6,022 bases of DNA from Chloroflexota bacterium (GTDB lineage: Bacteria; Chloroflexota; Dehalococcoidia; Bin125): contig JAPOXB010000242.1 in the NCBI GenBank assembly GCA_026707335.1, positions 1,694 to 7,715 of the forward strand, in the 5' to 3' direction. Below the pieces are notes generated by a model, which saw only the letters and a list, made by a program, of their open reading frames with translations, did no database searches and was not told the origin of the DNA. A program made the translations under genes and the position numbers. Of this stretch, positions 1 through 5,780 are shown in pieces (the stretch's first letter is position 1; each line of letters starts with the position of its first letter).

Positions 1-78
1 GCGCTGCTCGCCGTCCTGGCGGGGATCGGCAAGATGATCCTGGGGCGGCGCGGCGGCGGCGACGAAGAAGAAGCCTAG
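1..78 (+). CDS. C-terminal end of an unidentified, possibly membrane-anchored protein (5' truncated)
   Basis: The reading frame is open from base 1 and closes with TAG at 76-78. It gives 25 residues: a hydrophobic stretch rich in Ala, Leu, Val and Ile, then two arginines, a Gly run and an acidic tail ending in Glu-Glu-Glu-Ala. A hydrophobic segment followed by basic and then acidic polar residues would fit a membrane protein whose short C-terminus lies in the cytoplasm. That is inference from 25 residues only, and no family can be named. The next gene lies 81 bp downstream on the same strand, so co-transcription is possible. Confidence 0.45.
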   Translation, partial: ALLAVLAGIGKMILGRRGGGDEEEA

Positions 79-88
79 CCGCCCCTCG

Positions 89-113
89 CCCCGCCGCGGG
101 GACGCCCGCGGGG
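89..113 (+). terminator. GC-rich potential hairpin after the truncated first gene
   Basis: Two copies of GCGGGG (96-101 and 108-113) can each pair with CCCCGC (89-94), and CCCGCGGG at 105-112 is itself palindromic. Mutually exclusive hairpins could therefore form just past the stop at 78. No T-run follows, so an intrinsic terminator is not demonstrated. In DNA this GC-rich such pairings also arise by chance. Confidence 0.2.
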
Positions 114-159
114 CCGCGGCACGGCGCCTGCGCTCGCCGGGACGAGCGGCGGGAGAGTC

Positions 160-1809
160 ATGGACGCCACCCAGCGCGACGGCGCACCCTACGACGTCGT
201 CATCATCGGCGGCGGCATCTGCGGCGCCGCGTCGGCGCGGGCGCTGACGCGGCGGGGCTACCGCATCCTGCTGCTCGAGCGGGCCGACTTCGCGTCGGGC
301 TCGACGGCGGCGGGCACGCGGCTGGTCCAGGGCGGGCTGCAATACCTCGAATCGGGGCGGGCGCGGCAACTGCACGAGTCGCTGCACGCGCGCGAGCGCC
401 TGCTGCGCAGCCGGCCGCACCTGGTGCGTCCGCAGCCGTTCCTGCTGCCCGTCTACCACGACGAGCGCCGCGCGCCGGCGCTGGTGCGGGCCGGCCTGAC
501 CATCTACGACGTCCTCACGCCGCGCAAGGTCGCGCCGTGGAGCCGGACCTTCCCGCCGCGGGCCGTCGAGCGGATGGAGCCGTCGCTGGCGACGGTGGGC
601 CTGCGGGCGGCCTTCGGCTTCCACGATGGACTCGTGGAGTTGCCCGAGCGGCTCTGCCTGGAGTATCTGGCGGAGGCCCGCGAGGGCGGCGCCGACCTGC
701 GCAACTACGCGGCGGTCGATTTCATCCTGGGCAGCGAGAGCGGCGGCCGGGCCAGCGGGGTCGACTATCACGACGTGCTGACGGGCCGGCGCCACTCGGC
801 GACGGCGCGCGTGGTGCTGAACGCGGCCGGGCCCTGGGTCGACGACGTGCTGCAGGCCACGGGCCGTCCGATGCGCCCGCGCCTGCGAGCGGTGCGGGGC
901 ACGCACGTCGTGCTCGACCTGGAGGGACGGGGGCCGTCGCACGCGCTGCTGGCGCGGGGGCGGAGGAACGGGGCGCCGCTGACGGTCGTGCCATGGCTGG
1001 GCCTGCACATCGTGGGGGCCGCGGAGTCGCCGGCGGAGGGCGAGCGGCCCGAGCGGACGCGGCCGGAGTCGTACGAGATCGACGAGCTGCTCGACGCCGC
1101 CGACCGGCTGCTGCCGGGCGTCGGCGTGAACCGCGCGCAGGCGCTGTACGCCTACGCCGGCCTGCAGCCGTGGGGCGAGCCCGGCACGCGCTGGCGGCCG
1201 GCGCAGCGCCTGATCGACCACGCCGAGGACGGCCGGCCGGGGCTGTTCTCCATCGTCGGGGGGACGCTGACGACGGCCGAGGCCACCGCCGACCAGGTGG
1301 TCAAGGCCGTGCGCCGCACGATCGGCCGGGCGGCGCGCCGCAGCGGGCCGCGGGCGTTGCCGCCGCGCGCGCCCGGCAACGTCTCGTTCCTGCCGCCCGA
1401 GACGCTGGCCCACCTGCGCGGCCGCTACGGCCAGCGCTCGGCCGACGTCGCGGCGTACGCGGGCCAGGATCCGTCGCTGGCGGCGCCGATCAGCCCGCGC
1501 CACCCCGACATCGGGGCGCAGGTCGCCTACGCCGTCGAGCACGAGCAGGCGCGCACGGTCGGCGACGTGCTGCTGCGGCGGACGCCGGTCGGTCGCACGC
1601 GGGGACTGGGCCGGGCCGCGGCCCCGCGCGTCGCGGCGATCCTGCAAGCGCGAATGGGCTGGTCGGACGCGGAACGGGCGCAGGCGGTGCGCGACTACGA
1701 GCTGGAGTTGCATCGCACGCTGACGCTGCTGCGCGGTCGCGAGGATCCCGGCGGCGGCCTCGCCGCCGACGAACCGCCGGCCGCCGCCGCCGAGGACCGC
1801 CCGGCCTAG
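160..1809 (+). CDS. GlpD-family FAD-dependent oxidoreductase (glycerol-3-phosphate dehydrogenase-like; substrate doubtful)
   Basis: This 549-residue protein has the layout of aerobic glycerol-3-phosphate dehydrogenase, which oxidises G3P to dihydroxyacetone phosphate and passes electrons to quinone at the inner membrane face. An N-terminal Rossmann FAD site is clear: G17-G-G-I-C-G22 after beta-1 and E40 at the end of beta-2. GGLQYLE (58-64) follows, then a DAO-type substrate domain with NAAGPWVDD (221-229) and a helical C-terminal domain (about 410-525) like the DAO_C domain of GlpD. The last 25 residues or so are a Gly/Ala/Pro/acidic tail. Several residues I recall as near-invariant in true GlpD are changed: GGLRYLE is GGLQYLE (Q61), GTTD is GAAE (286-289), GVRPL is GLQPW (Q336), and GGKLTTYR is GGTLTTAE (T369). 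The fold and FAD binding look intact, but the phosphate-contacting set does not, so a different 2-hydroxy substrate is plausible. The start follows GGGAG at 151-155. The methyltransferase gene lies 31 bp downstream. Confidence 0.88.
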   Translation: MDATQRDGAPYDVVIIGGGICGAASARALTRRGYRILLLERADFASGSTAAGTRLVQGGLQYLESGRARQLHESLHARERLLRSRPHLVRPQPFLLPVYHDERRAPALVRAGLTIYDVLTPRKVAPWSRTFPPRAVERMEPSLATVGLRAAFGFHDGLVELPERLCLEYLAEAREGGADLRNYAAVDFILGSESGGRASGVDYHDVLTGRRHSATARVVLNAAGPWVDDVLQATGRPMRPRLRAVRGTHVVLDLEGRGPSHALLARGRRNGAPLTVVPWLGLHIVGAAESPAEGERPERTRPESYEIDELLDAADRLLPGVGVNRAQALYAYAGLQPWGEPGTRWRPAQRLIDHAEDGRPGLFSIVGGTLTTAEATADQVVKAVRRTIGRAARRSGPRALPPRAPGNVSFLPPETLAHLRGRYGQRSADVAAYAGQDPSLAAPISPRHPDIGAQVAYAVEHEQARTVGDVLLRRTPVGRTRGLGRAAAPRVAAILQARMGWSDAERAQAVRDYELELHRTLTLLRGREDPGGGLAADEPPAAAAEDRPA

Positions 1810-1840
1810 CCGCGCCCGCGCCGCCGGGAGGGGGGACCGC

Positions 1841-2467
1841 ATGTCCTGGTCTTGCAGTCATTGGCTCTTCGCCCAGTGGTACGCGCTGCTCAGCGACCGC
1901 GAGGCCGCGACGATCCGGGCGACACGGTCGCGGCTGGTCTCGGGTCTGACGGGGGAGGTGCTGGAGGCGGGCGTCGGCAGCGGGCTGAACCTGCCCCACT
2001 ACGACGCGGACGCGCGGGTCACGGCCATCGACTACAACCGCCACATGCTGGCGAAGGCGGCGGGGCGTGCGCGGGCGGCGCGGGCCGAGGTCGCGCTGGA
2101 GGCGGCCGACGTGCAGTCGCTGCCGTTCGCCCACGATCGCTTCGACCACGCGGTCGCGGCGCTGGTGTTCTGCAGCGTCGCCGACGCCGAGCGGGGCCTG
2201 CGGGAACTGCTGCGCGTGACGAAGCCGGGCGGGTCGCTGCGGCTGCTCGAGCACGTCGGCGCCGAGCCGGGCTGGCTGCGGCGCACGCAGTCGGCGCTGA
2301 GCCCGCTCTGGAGCCGGGTGGGCGACGGCTGCCGCCTCGACCGCGACACGGTCGCCACGGCCGAGCGGGCGGGGGTGCTCATCGAGGCGGTGGAACCCGC
2401 GCGCGGGTTGCCGCGCCTGCTGCCGACGCGCCTGATCGAGGGGCGCGTCCCATCGGGCGGGGATTGA
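1841..2467 (+). CDS. Class I SAM-dependent methyltransferase, METTL7/TMT1-like
   Basis: This 208-residue, probably cytoplasmic enzyme would transfer a methyl group from S-adenosylmethionine to a small acceptor. Motif I is E42-A-G-V-G-S-G48, D64 ends beta-2 as the ribose ligand, motif II is around D90 (ADVQSLPF), and post-motif II is FDHAVAALVFCSV (101-113). The RVTKPGG turn (125-131) leads into LRLLEHV (133-139). The combination LVFCSV, then LLEHVGAE, then GDGCRLDR (161-168) resembles the METTL7 (TMT1) branch, whose human members methylate alkyl thiols, more than generic UbiE. No substrate can be read from sequence. A strong Shine-Dalgarno, GGGAGGGGGG (1826-1835), supports the ATG at 1841. 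The 31-bp gap after the oxidoreductase, with no AT-rich promoter, suggests an operon. Base composition matches the upstream gene. A generic methyltransferase-11 call is the safe alternative. Confidence 0.85.
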   Translation: MSWSCSHWLFAQWYALLSDREAATIRATRSRLVSGLTGEVLEAGVGSGLNLPHYDADARVTAIDYNRHMLAKAAGRARAARAEVALEAADVQSLPFAHDRFDHAVAALVFCSVADAERGLRELLRVTKPGGSLRLLEHVGAEPGWLRRTQSALSPLWSRVGDGCRLDRDTVATAERAGVLIEAVEPARGLPRLLPTRLIEGRVPSGGD

Positions 2468-2490
2468 GCAGCGGCGGGGGCGGCCGATCC

Positions 2491-2500
2491 GATAGAATCG
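2491..2500 (+). promoter_or_regulatory. Predicted -10 element for the small-protein/retropepsin module
   Basis: GATAGAATCG contains TAGAAT (2493-2498), five of six matches to the sigma-70 -10 consensus, and stands out in an otherwise GC-rich gap. Transcription would start near 2505, giving a leader of about 30 nt that carries the Shine-Dalgarno. No good -35 box lies 16-18 bp upstream. TTGAGC at 2464-2469 is 23 bp away, too far for normal spacing. Confidence 0.45.
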
Positions 2501-2520
2501 TTGGGAACTGTCGACCACAC

Positions 2521-2530
2521 GGAGGGGAGG
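2521..2530 (+). promoter_or_regulatory. Strong purine-rich ribosome binding site
   Basis: GGAGGGGAGG ends four bases before the ATG at 2535 and contains two overlapping anti-Shine-Dalgarno matches. It fixes the start of the 81-aa protein and predicts high translation of the first gene of the module. Confidence 0.7.
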
Positions 2531-2534
2531 AATC

Positions 2535-2780
2535 ATGACGACAACCGTGTTTTCGGACGCACTCAAGTACTACCGCGCTCACCAAGATGAGATCGTCGAG
2601 AAGTACAACGGCCAGGTCGTGGCCATCAAGGACGACAAGATCCTGGGGGCCTACGAGGATCTGCTCACCGCGTGTCTTGAGACGGAGAAGACGCACGAAG
2701 CGGGGACGTTCCTCCTCCAGCGGGTGTCGCCCGACCGCGAGCCGCGTGTCGAGAGGGTGCCCCGGGCGAGGCTCCCTTAG
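2535..2780 (+). CDS. Small conserved hypothetical protein, upstream partner of a retropepsin-like protease
   Basis: This 81-residue soluble protein has no signal peptide or membrane segment. Residues 6-24 form a likely amphipathic helix (FSDALKYYRAHQDEIVEKY). A strand-like segment follows (N25-G-Q-V-V-A-I-K-D-D34, then KILGAY at 35-40), then a helix (41-54) and a final strand, GTFLLQRV (57-64). The order helix, NGQxVAIKD, GAY, EAGTFLLQ resembles short uncharacterised proteins (DUF5678-like in look) that I recall lying directly upstream of retropepsin-like proteases; this is memory, not a search. Its function is unknown. Possibilities are a substrate, chaperone or inhibitor of the protease encoded next. 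The gene has its own predicted promoter and a strong Shine-Dalgarno, and its TAG overlaps the GTG of the next gene by one base. Its G+C (about 53% over 2581-2640) is far below the flanks, which suggests acquisition by transfer. Confidence 0.8.
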   Translation: MTTTVFSDALKYYRAHQDEIVEKYNGQVVAIKDDKILGAYEDLLTACLETEKTHEAGTFLLQRVSPDREPRVERVPRARLP

Positions 2781-2782
2781 TG
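2778..2782 (+). promoter_or_regulatory. TAGTG stop/start overlap coupling two genes
   Basis: The TAG that ends the 81-aa protein shares its G with the GTG that starts the protease. No strong Shine-Dalgarno precedes the GTG, the best being the weak purine cluster GGGCGAGG near 2764-2771. Termination-reinitiation is therefore the likely route, tying protease output to translation of the small protein. Confidence 0.6.
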
Positions 2783-3265
2783 GCACCCGCTCTGACGAGC
2801 AAATCGGACGCGATCCAGTTGGTGCTTGAGAGCACGTGCGCCGTCTCTCGCGGATGGAACCCGGGGCGTCGTGAGCCCCGCCCGCCCCGTTTTCCCTACC
2901 ACGCGATCTGGGACACAGGCGCGACGATATCCGCCATCTCGAGGCGCGTGGCCGAGGAGTGCCGTCCCACGAGAATCACGGAGACTCCGGTTCAAGGTGT
3001 GCATGGAATGGCGTACTTGCCAGTCCATCTCATCACTCTTGAACTCCCGAACGGCATCATAATCCAAGGGCTCGAAGTGATCGCAGCGGATCTCGGTGAC
3101 GCGGAGGTCCTCATTGGCATGGACGTGATCACCCGGGGCGACCTCGCCGTCACCAACGCCGACGGCTTCACGCAGTTCTCCTTCCGGACTCCGTCGCAGG
3201 GACACATCGACTTCACGGCTGAGTCCGACCCGGGTGGCCGTCCCGCGGAACCCCCTACGCCGTAG
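2780..3265 (+). CDS. Retropepsin-like (clan AA) aspartic protease, single domain
   Basis: This 161-residue protein carries one aspartic protease half-domain, so it would work as a homodimer, with each subunit giving one catalytic Asp. The active-site loop is A42-I-W-D45-T-G-A-T49, with D45 catalytic and T46-G47 conserved. GVHG (73-76) follows, then a flap/strand region, ITLELPNG (85-92), and the second signature, V110-L-I-G-M-D115, leading into DLAVTN (121-126). There is no signal peptide or membrane anchor, so it should act in the cytoplasm. The 38 residues before the domain and about 25 after it look extended or disordered. The substrate is unknown; the small protein encoded just upstream is an obvious candidate for substrate or partner. 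GTG at 2780 is preferred because it overlaps the upstream stop and no ATG occurs in frame before M77, which is inside the domain. TTG (2819) and GTG (2822) at codons 14-15 are possible later starts. G+C is low (31 of 60 bases at 3001-3060). Confidence 0.82.
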   Translation: MAPALTSKSDAIQLVLESTCAVSRGWNPGRREPRPPRFPYHAIWDTGATISAISRRVAEECRPTRITETPVQGVHGMAYLPVHLITLELPNGIIIQGLEVIAADLGDAEVLIGMDVITRGDLAVTNADGFTQFSFRTPSQGHIDFTAESDPGGRPAEPPTP

Positions 3266-3272
3266 CGCAGGC

Positions 3273-3297
3273 TGAGCGGCGCCGCGATCGCGCCTCA
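3273..3297. terminator. Possible bidirectional hairpin between convergent genes
   Basis: GGCGC (3278-3282) pairs with GCGCC (3290-3294) across a 7-nt loop, and TGA (3273-3275) pairs with TCA (3295-3297) past a 2-nt bulge. The hairpin fills the 29-bp gap between the protease stop and the copA stop, and its right arm includes the copA TGA. The loop region also holds a perfect 10-bp palindrome, CGCGATCGCG (3283-3292). There is no T-run on either strand, so termination is only plausible. Confidence 0.3.
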
Positions 3298-5694
3298 CCG
3301 ACCCCCATCGAGCCGCAGCCGCTGCAGGCGCAGCGAGTTCGCCATCACGCTGAGGCTGGAGAGCATCATCGCGAAGCCGGCGACGATGGGCTCGAAGAAG
3401 CCCTGCTCGCCGAACAGCCAGCGCAGGCCGCCGGGGACCGGGCCGAGCGCCTCGAAGACGGGGTAGAAGAGGCCCGCCGCGACCGGGATGAGCAGCAGGT
3501 TGTAGGCGAAGGCCCAGACCAGGTTCTGGCGGATGGTGCGGAAGGTGGCGCGCCCGACGGCGAGGGCCTGCGTCACGCCGCGGGGGTCGTCATGCATGAG
3601 CGCGACGGCGGCGGCCTCAATGGCGACGCCGGTCCCGCCGCCCATGGCGACCCCGACGTCGGCCTGGGCGAGCGCGGGCGCGTCGTTGACGCCGTCGCCC
3701 ACCATGGCGACGACGCGGCCCTCGTCCTGCAGGCGGCGCACGACGCCGGCCTTCTCGTCGGGCTGGACCTCGGCGATCACCTCGTGGACGCCCAGGGCCG
3801 CGCCGGCGGCCTCGGCCGCGCGGCGGTCGTCGCCGCTGAGCAGGATCGTGCGGCGGCCGGCGGCGCGGAGGTCGCGCAGGGCGCCGGGGGCGGTGGGCTT
3901 GATCGTGTCGGCGACGGCGACAACAGCGGCGACCTGAGTCCCGATCGCGACGTAGACGGGCGTCGCGCCGCCGTCCGCGAAGCGCGCGGCGTGGCCGAGC
4001 GCCTCGTCGCCGATGGCGACGCCCTGCTCACGCAGCAGGCGGGCCGCGCCGACGGTGACGGTCGCGCCATCGACCACGGCGCTGGCGCCGCCGCCGGGGG
4101 TCGCGCGGAAGTCGCGGGCGGTGGCGTGGGCCAGACCCGCATCGCGGGCCGCATCGACGATCGCGCGGGCGATGGGGTGCTCGGAGTCGCGCTCGACCGC
4201 CGCCGCGGCGGCCAGCACGTCGCCGCGGTCGTGGCCGGGCAGCAGCGCGACGTCCTGCAGCGCGGGCTCGCCGCGGGTGAGCGTGCCGGTCTTGTCGAAG
4301 ACGACCGTATCGACGGCTGCGAGGCGCTCGATCGCCTCGGCGGATCGGAAGAGCACCCCCAGCTCGGCGGCGCGCCCGCTGCCCGCCATGACGGCGGTGG
4401 GGGTCGCGAGCCCGAGCGCGCAGGGGCAGGCGACGACCAGCACCGCGACGGCGTTGAGCGTCGCGAAGGTGAGGGCGGGCGGCGGTCCCACGGCCAGCCA
4501 AAGCAGGAAGGCCAGCGCGGCGATGACCAGCACGATGGGCACGAAGATCGCCGCGACCCGGTCGGCCAGGGCCTGCACGGGCGCCTTCGAGGCCTGGGCC
4601 GACTCGACCAGGTCGATGATGCGCGCGAGCACGGTGTCGGCGCCGACCTGCGTGGCGCGCACCCGCAGCGCGCCGTCGCCGTTGATCGTCGCGCCGAAGA
4701 CCCGATCGCCGGCCGCCTTGTCGACGGGCATGCTCTCGCCGGTGAGCATCGATTCATCGACCGCGCCGGCGCCATCGAGGACGACGCCGTCGACCGGGAT
4801 CCGGTCGCCGGGACGGACGAGCATGACGTCGCCGGGGCGGACCTGATCGACGGGGACCTCGACCGGCTCGCCGTCCTCGCCGTCGCGGAGCAGCCGGGCG
4901 GTCTGGGGGCGCAGGCCCAGCAGCCGCCGCACCGCCGCCGACGCGCGGCCCTTCGCGCGCGACTCCAGATAGCGGCCGAGCGAGACGAAGCCGACGATGG
5001 CGAGGGCCGTCTCGTAGAAGACGGCGCGGTCGAGGCCGGCGCGGTCGAAGGGGCCCGGCGCGAAGGTCGCGGCGACGCTGTAGGCCATGGCGGCGGTCGT
5101 GCCGACGGCGATGAGCACGTCCATGTCGGCGCTGCCGTGCCGCACGACGTTCGCCGCGCCGCGCAGGATGCGCCGCCCGCTCCACAGGAAGACGGGCGTC
5201 GCGACGCAGAACAGCGCGAGGAAGAGGACGTCGGCGTCCCAGCCGAGGCCGGCCGCGTGGTTGATCTGCACGGCGATGAAGATGCCCCAGCCCAGCACGA
5301 GGGCGAGGAGGGCGTCGGTCAGGAGGCGGCGGCGCTCGTCGGCCCGGCGCGCCTCGGCCGCTTCCTCCGCGGCCTGCGCGTCGGCGGCGGGCTGGGGCCC
5401 GGCGCTCGCCGAAACGAGGCGGTAGCCGGCGGCGGCGACGGCGGCGGAGAGGACCTGCGTCTCGACGGCGGCATCGGTCAGGTGGACGCGGGCGCGCTCG
5501 CTGGCCAGGTTGACCGCCGCCGCCTCGACGCCCTCGACGCCGACCAGCGCCCGCTCGACGCGGCCGACGCAGGCGGCGCAGTGCATCCCCTCGATGGCGA
5601 GGTCGAGCGTGGGCGCGTCGTCGCGCGGCGGCGGGGCGGGCGCCTCTGGGACGGGCGCGGGTCCAGCCATGGGGAAGGCCGTCGTGTCGGGCAT
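3295..5694 (-). CDS. copA: Cu(+)-exporting P1B-1-type ATPase CopA
   Basis: This 799-residue inner-membrane pump uses ATP to export monovalent copper (or silver) from the cytoplasm. After a Pro/Ala-rich leader (1-28), one heavy-metal-associated domain (about 29-94) carries GMHCAAC with metal-binding C39 and C42. Eight membrane segments follow, roughly 126-144, 154-172, 191-211, 225-243, 384-405, 412-435 and two near the C-terminus. The actuator loop has T318-G-E320. The transport site is C423-P-C425. Phosphorylation is at D467 in DKTGTLT. H506-P507 marks the nucleotide-binding domain, and GDGVND ends at D671. N724, Y731-N732 and M776-M-L-S-S780 complete the Cu(+)-specific residues of the last two helices, so copper specificity is well supported. 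Length is normal and nothing is broken. GGAGGG five bases before the ATG supports the start. No chaperone, CueR, CsoR or CopY gene is visible nearby. The gene faces away from the ATP-grasp gene and converges on the protease module. Confidence 0.97.
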   Translation of the reverse strand: MPDTTAFPMAGPAPVPEAPAPPPRDDAPTLDLAIEGMHCAACVGRVERALVGVEGVEAAAVNLASERARVHLTDAAVETQVLSAAVAAAGYRLVSASAGPQPAADAQAAEEAAEARRADERRRLLTDALLALVLGWGIFIAVQINHAAGLGWDADVLFLALFCVATPVFLWSGRRILRGAANVVRHGSADMDVLIAVGTTAAMAYSVAATFAPGPFDRAGLDRAVFYETALAIVGFVSLGRYLESRAKGRASAAVRRLLGLRPQTARLLRDGEDGEPVEVPVDQVRPGDVMLVRPGDRIPVDGVVLDGAGAVDESMLTGESMPVDKAAGDRVFGATINGDGALRVRATQVGADTVLARIIDLVESAQASKAPVQALADRVAAIFVPIVLVIAALAFLLWLAVGPPPALTFATLNAVAVLVVACPCALGLATPTAVMAGSGRAAELGVLFRSAEAIERLAAVDTVVFDKTGTLTRGEPALQDVALLPGHDRGDVLAAAAAVERDSEHPIARAIVDAARDAGLAHATARDFRATPGGGASAVVDGATVTVGAARLLREQGVAIGDEALGHAARFADGGATPVYVAIGTQVAAVVAVADTIKPTAPGALRDLRAAGRRTILLSGDDRRAAEAAGAALGVHEVIAEVQPDEKAGVVRRLQDEGRVVAMVGDGVNDAPALAQADVGVAMGGGTGVAIEAAAVALMHDDPRGVTQALAVGRATFRTIRQNLVWAFAYNLLLIPVAAGLFYPVFEALGPVPGGLRWLFGEQGFFEPIVAGFAMMLSSLSVMANSLRLQRLRLDGGR

Positions 5695-5780
5695 GGCAAC
5701 CCTCCGATGCCAGCGTACCCAGTCCCGATGGCGGGCGGTGGGGGAAGCGGCGCCGGCGAACGGGATACCATAGTCGCCCC
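5695..5780. other. Divergent intergenic region between copA and the ATP-grasp gene
   Basis: These 86 bp must hold the copA promoter, reading left, and probably that of the ATP-grasp gene, reading right. On the minus strand, GGAGGG sits just before the copA ATG and TACGCT (5711-5716 region) is a poor -10 candidate. I see no convincing CueR-like or CsoR-like dyad, so copper control cannot be read from the DNA. Confidence 0.5.
5764..5773 (+). promoter_or_regulatory. Predicted -10 element for a leaderless ATP-grasp mRNA
   Basis: GATACCATAG contains TACCAT (5766-5771), matching four of six -10 consensus positions including the key TA and final T. It ends nine bases before the ATG at 5781, so transcription would start at or next to the start codon. 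No -35 box and no Shine-Dalgarno are visible. The element shares the pattern GATAnnATnG with the predicted promoter at 2491-2500. Confidence 0.4.

Noticed and set aside
537..1949. A 470-codon + strand frame overlapping the oxidoreductase and methyltransferase
   Set aside because: It is an out-of-frame shadow with Gly/Ala/Arg-biased composition and no motif, and it conflicts with two well-supported genes that have ribosome binding sites.
1490..2566. A 358-codon - strand frame antisense to the end of the oxidoreductase, the methyltransferase and the start of the small gene
   Set aside because: The translation is Arg/Pro/Ala-rich without domains and crosses several real genes and gaps, so it is a GC-driven shadow.
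2780..3265. Retropepsin as a sign of a retrovirus-like or LTR element
   Set aside because: No reverse transcriptase, integrase, gag-like gene or terminal repeats are present, and single retropepsin-like domains are also common in ordinary bacterial proteins.
2777..3298. A 173-codon - strand frame antisense to the retropepsin
   Set aside because: The + strand frame has an intact DTGA active site and LIGMD signature, whereas the antisense product shows no recognisable motif.
5711..5745. A CsoR-like operator suggested by TACCC and a later G-run in the copA promoter region
   Set aside because: The arms are unequal, the spacing is wrong for the usual pseudo-palindrome, and G-runs are common in this DNA.
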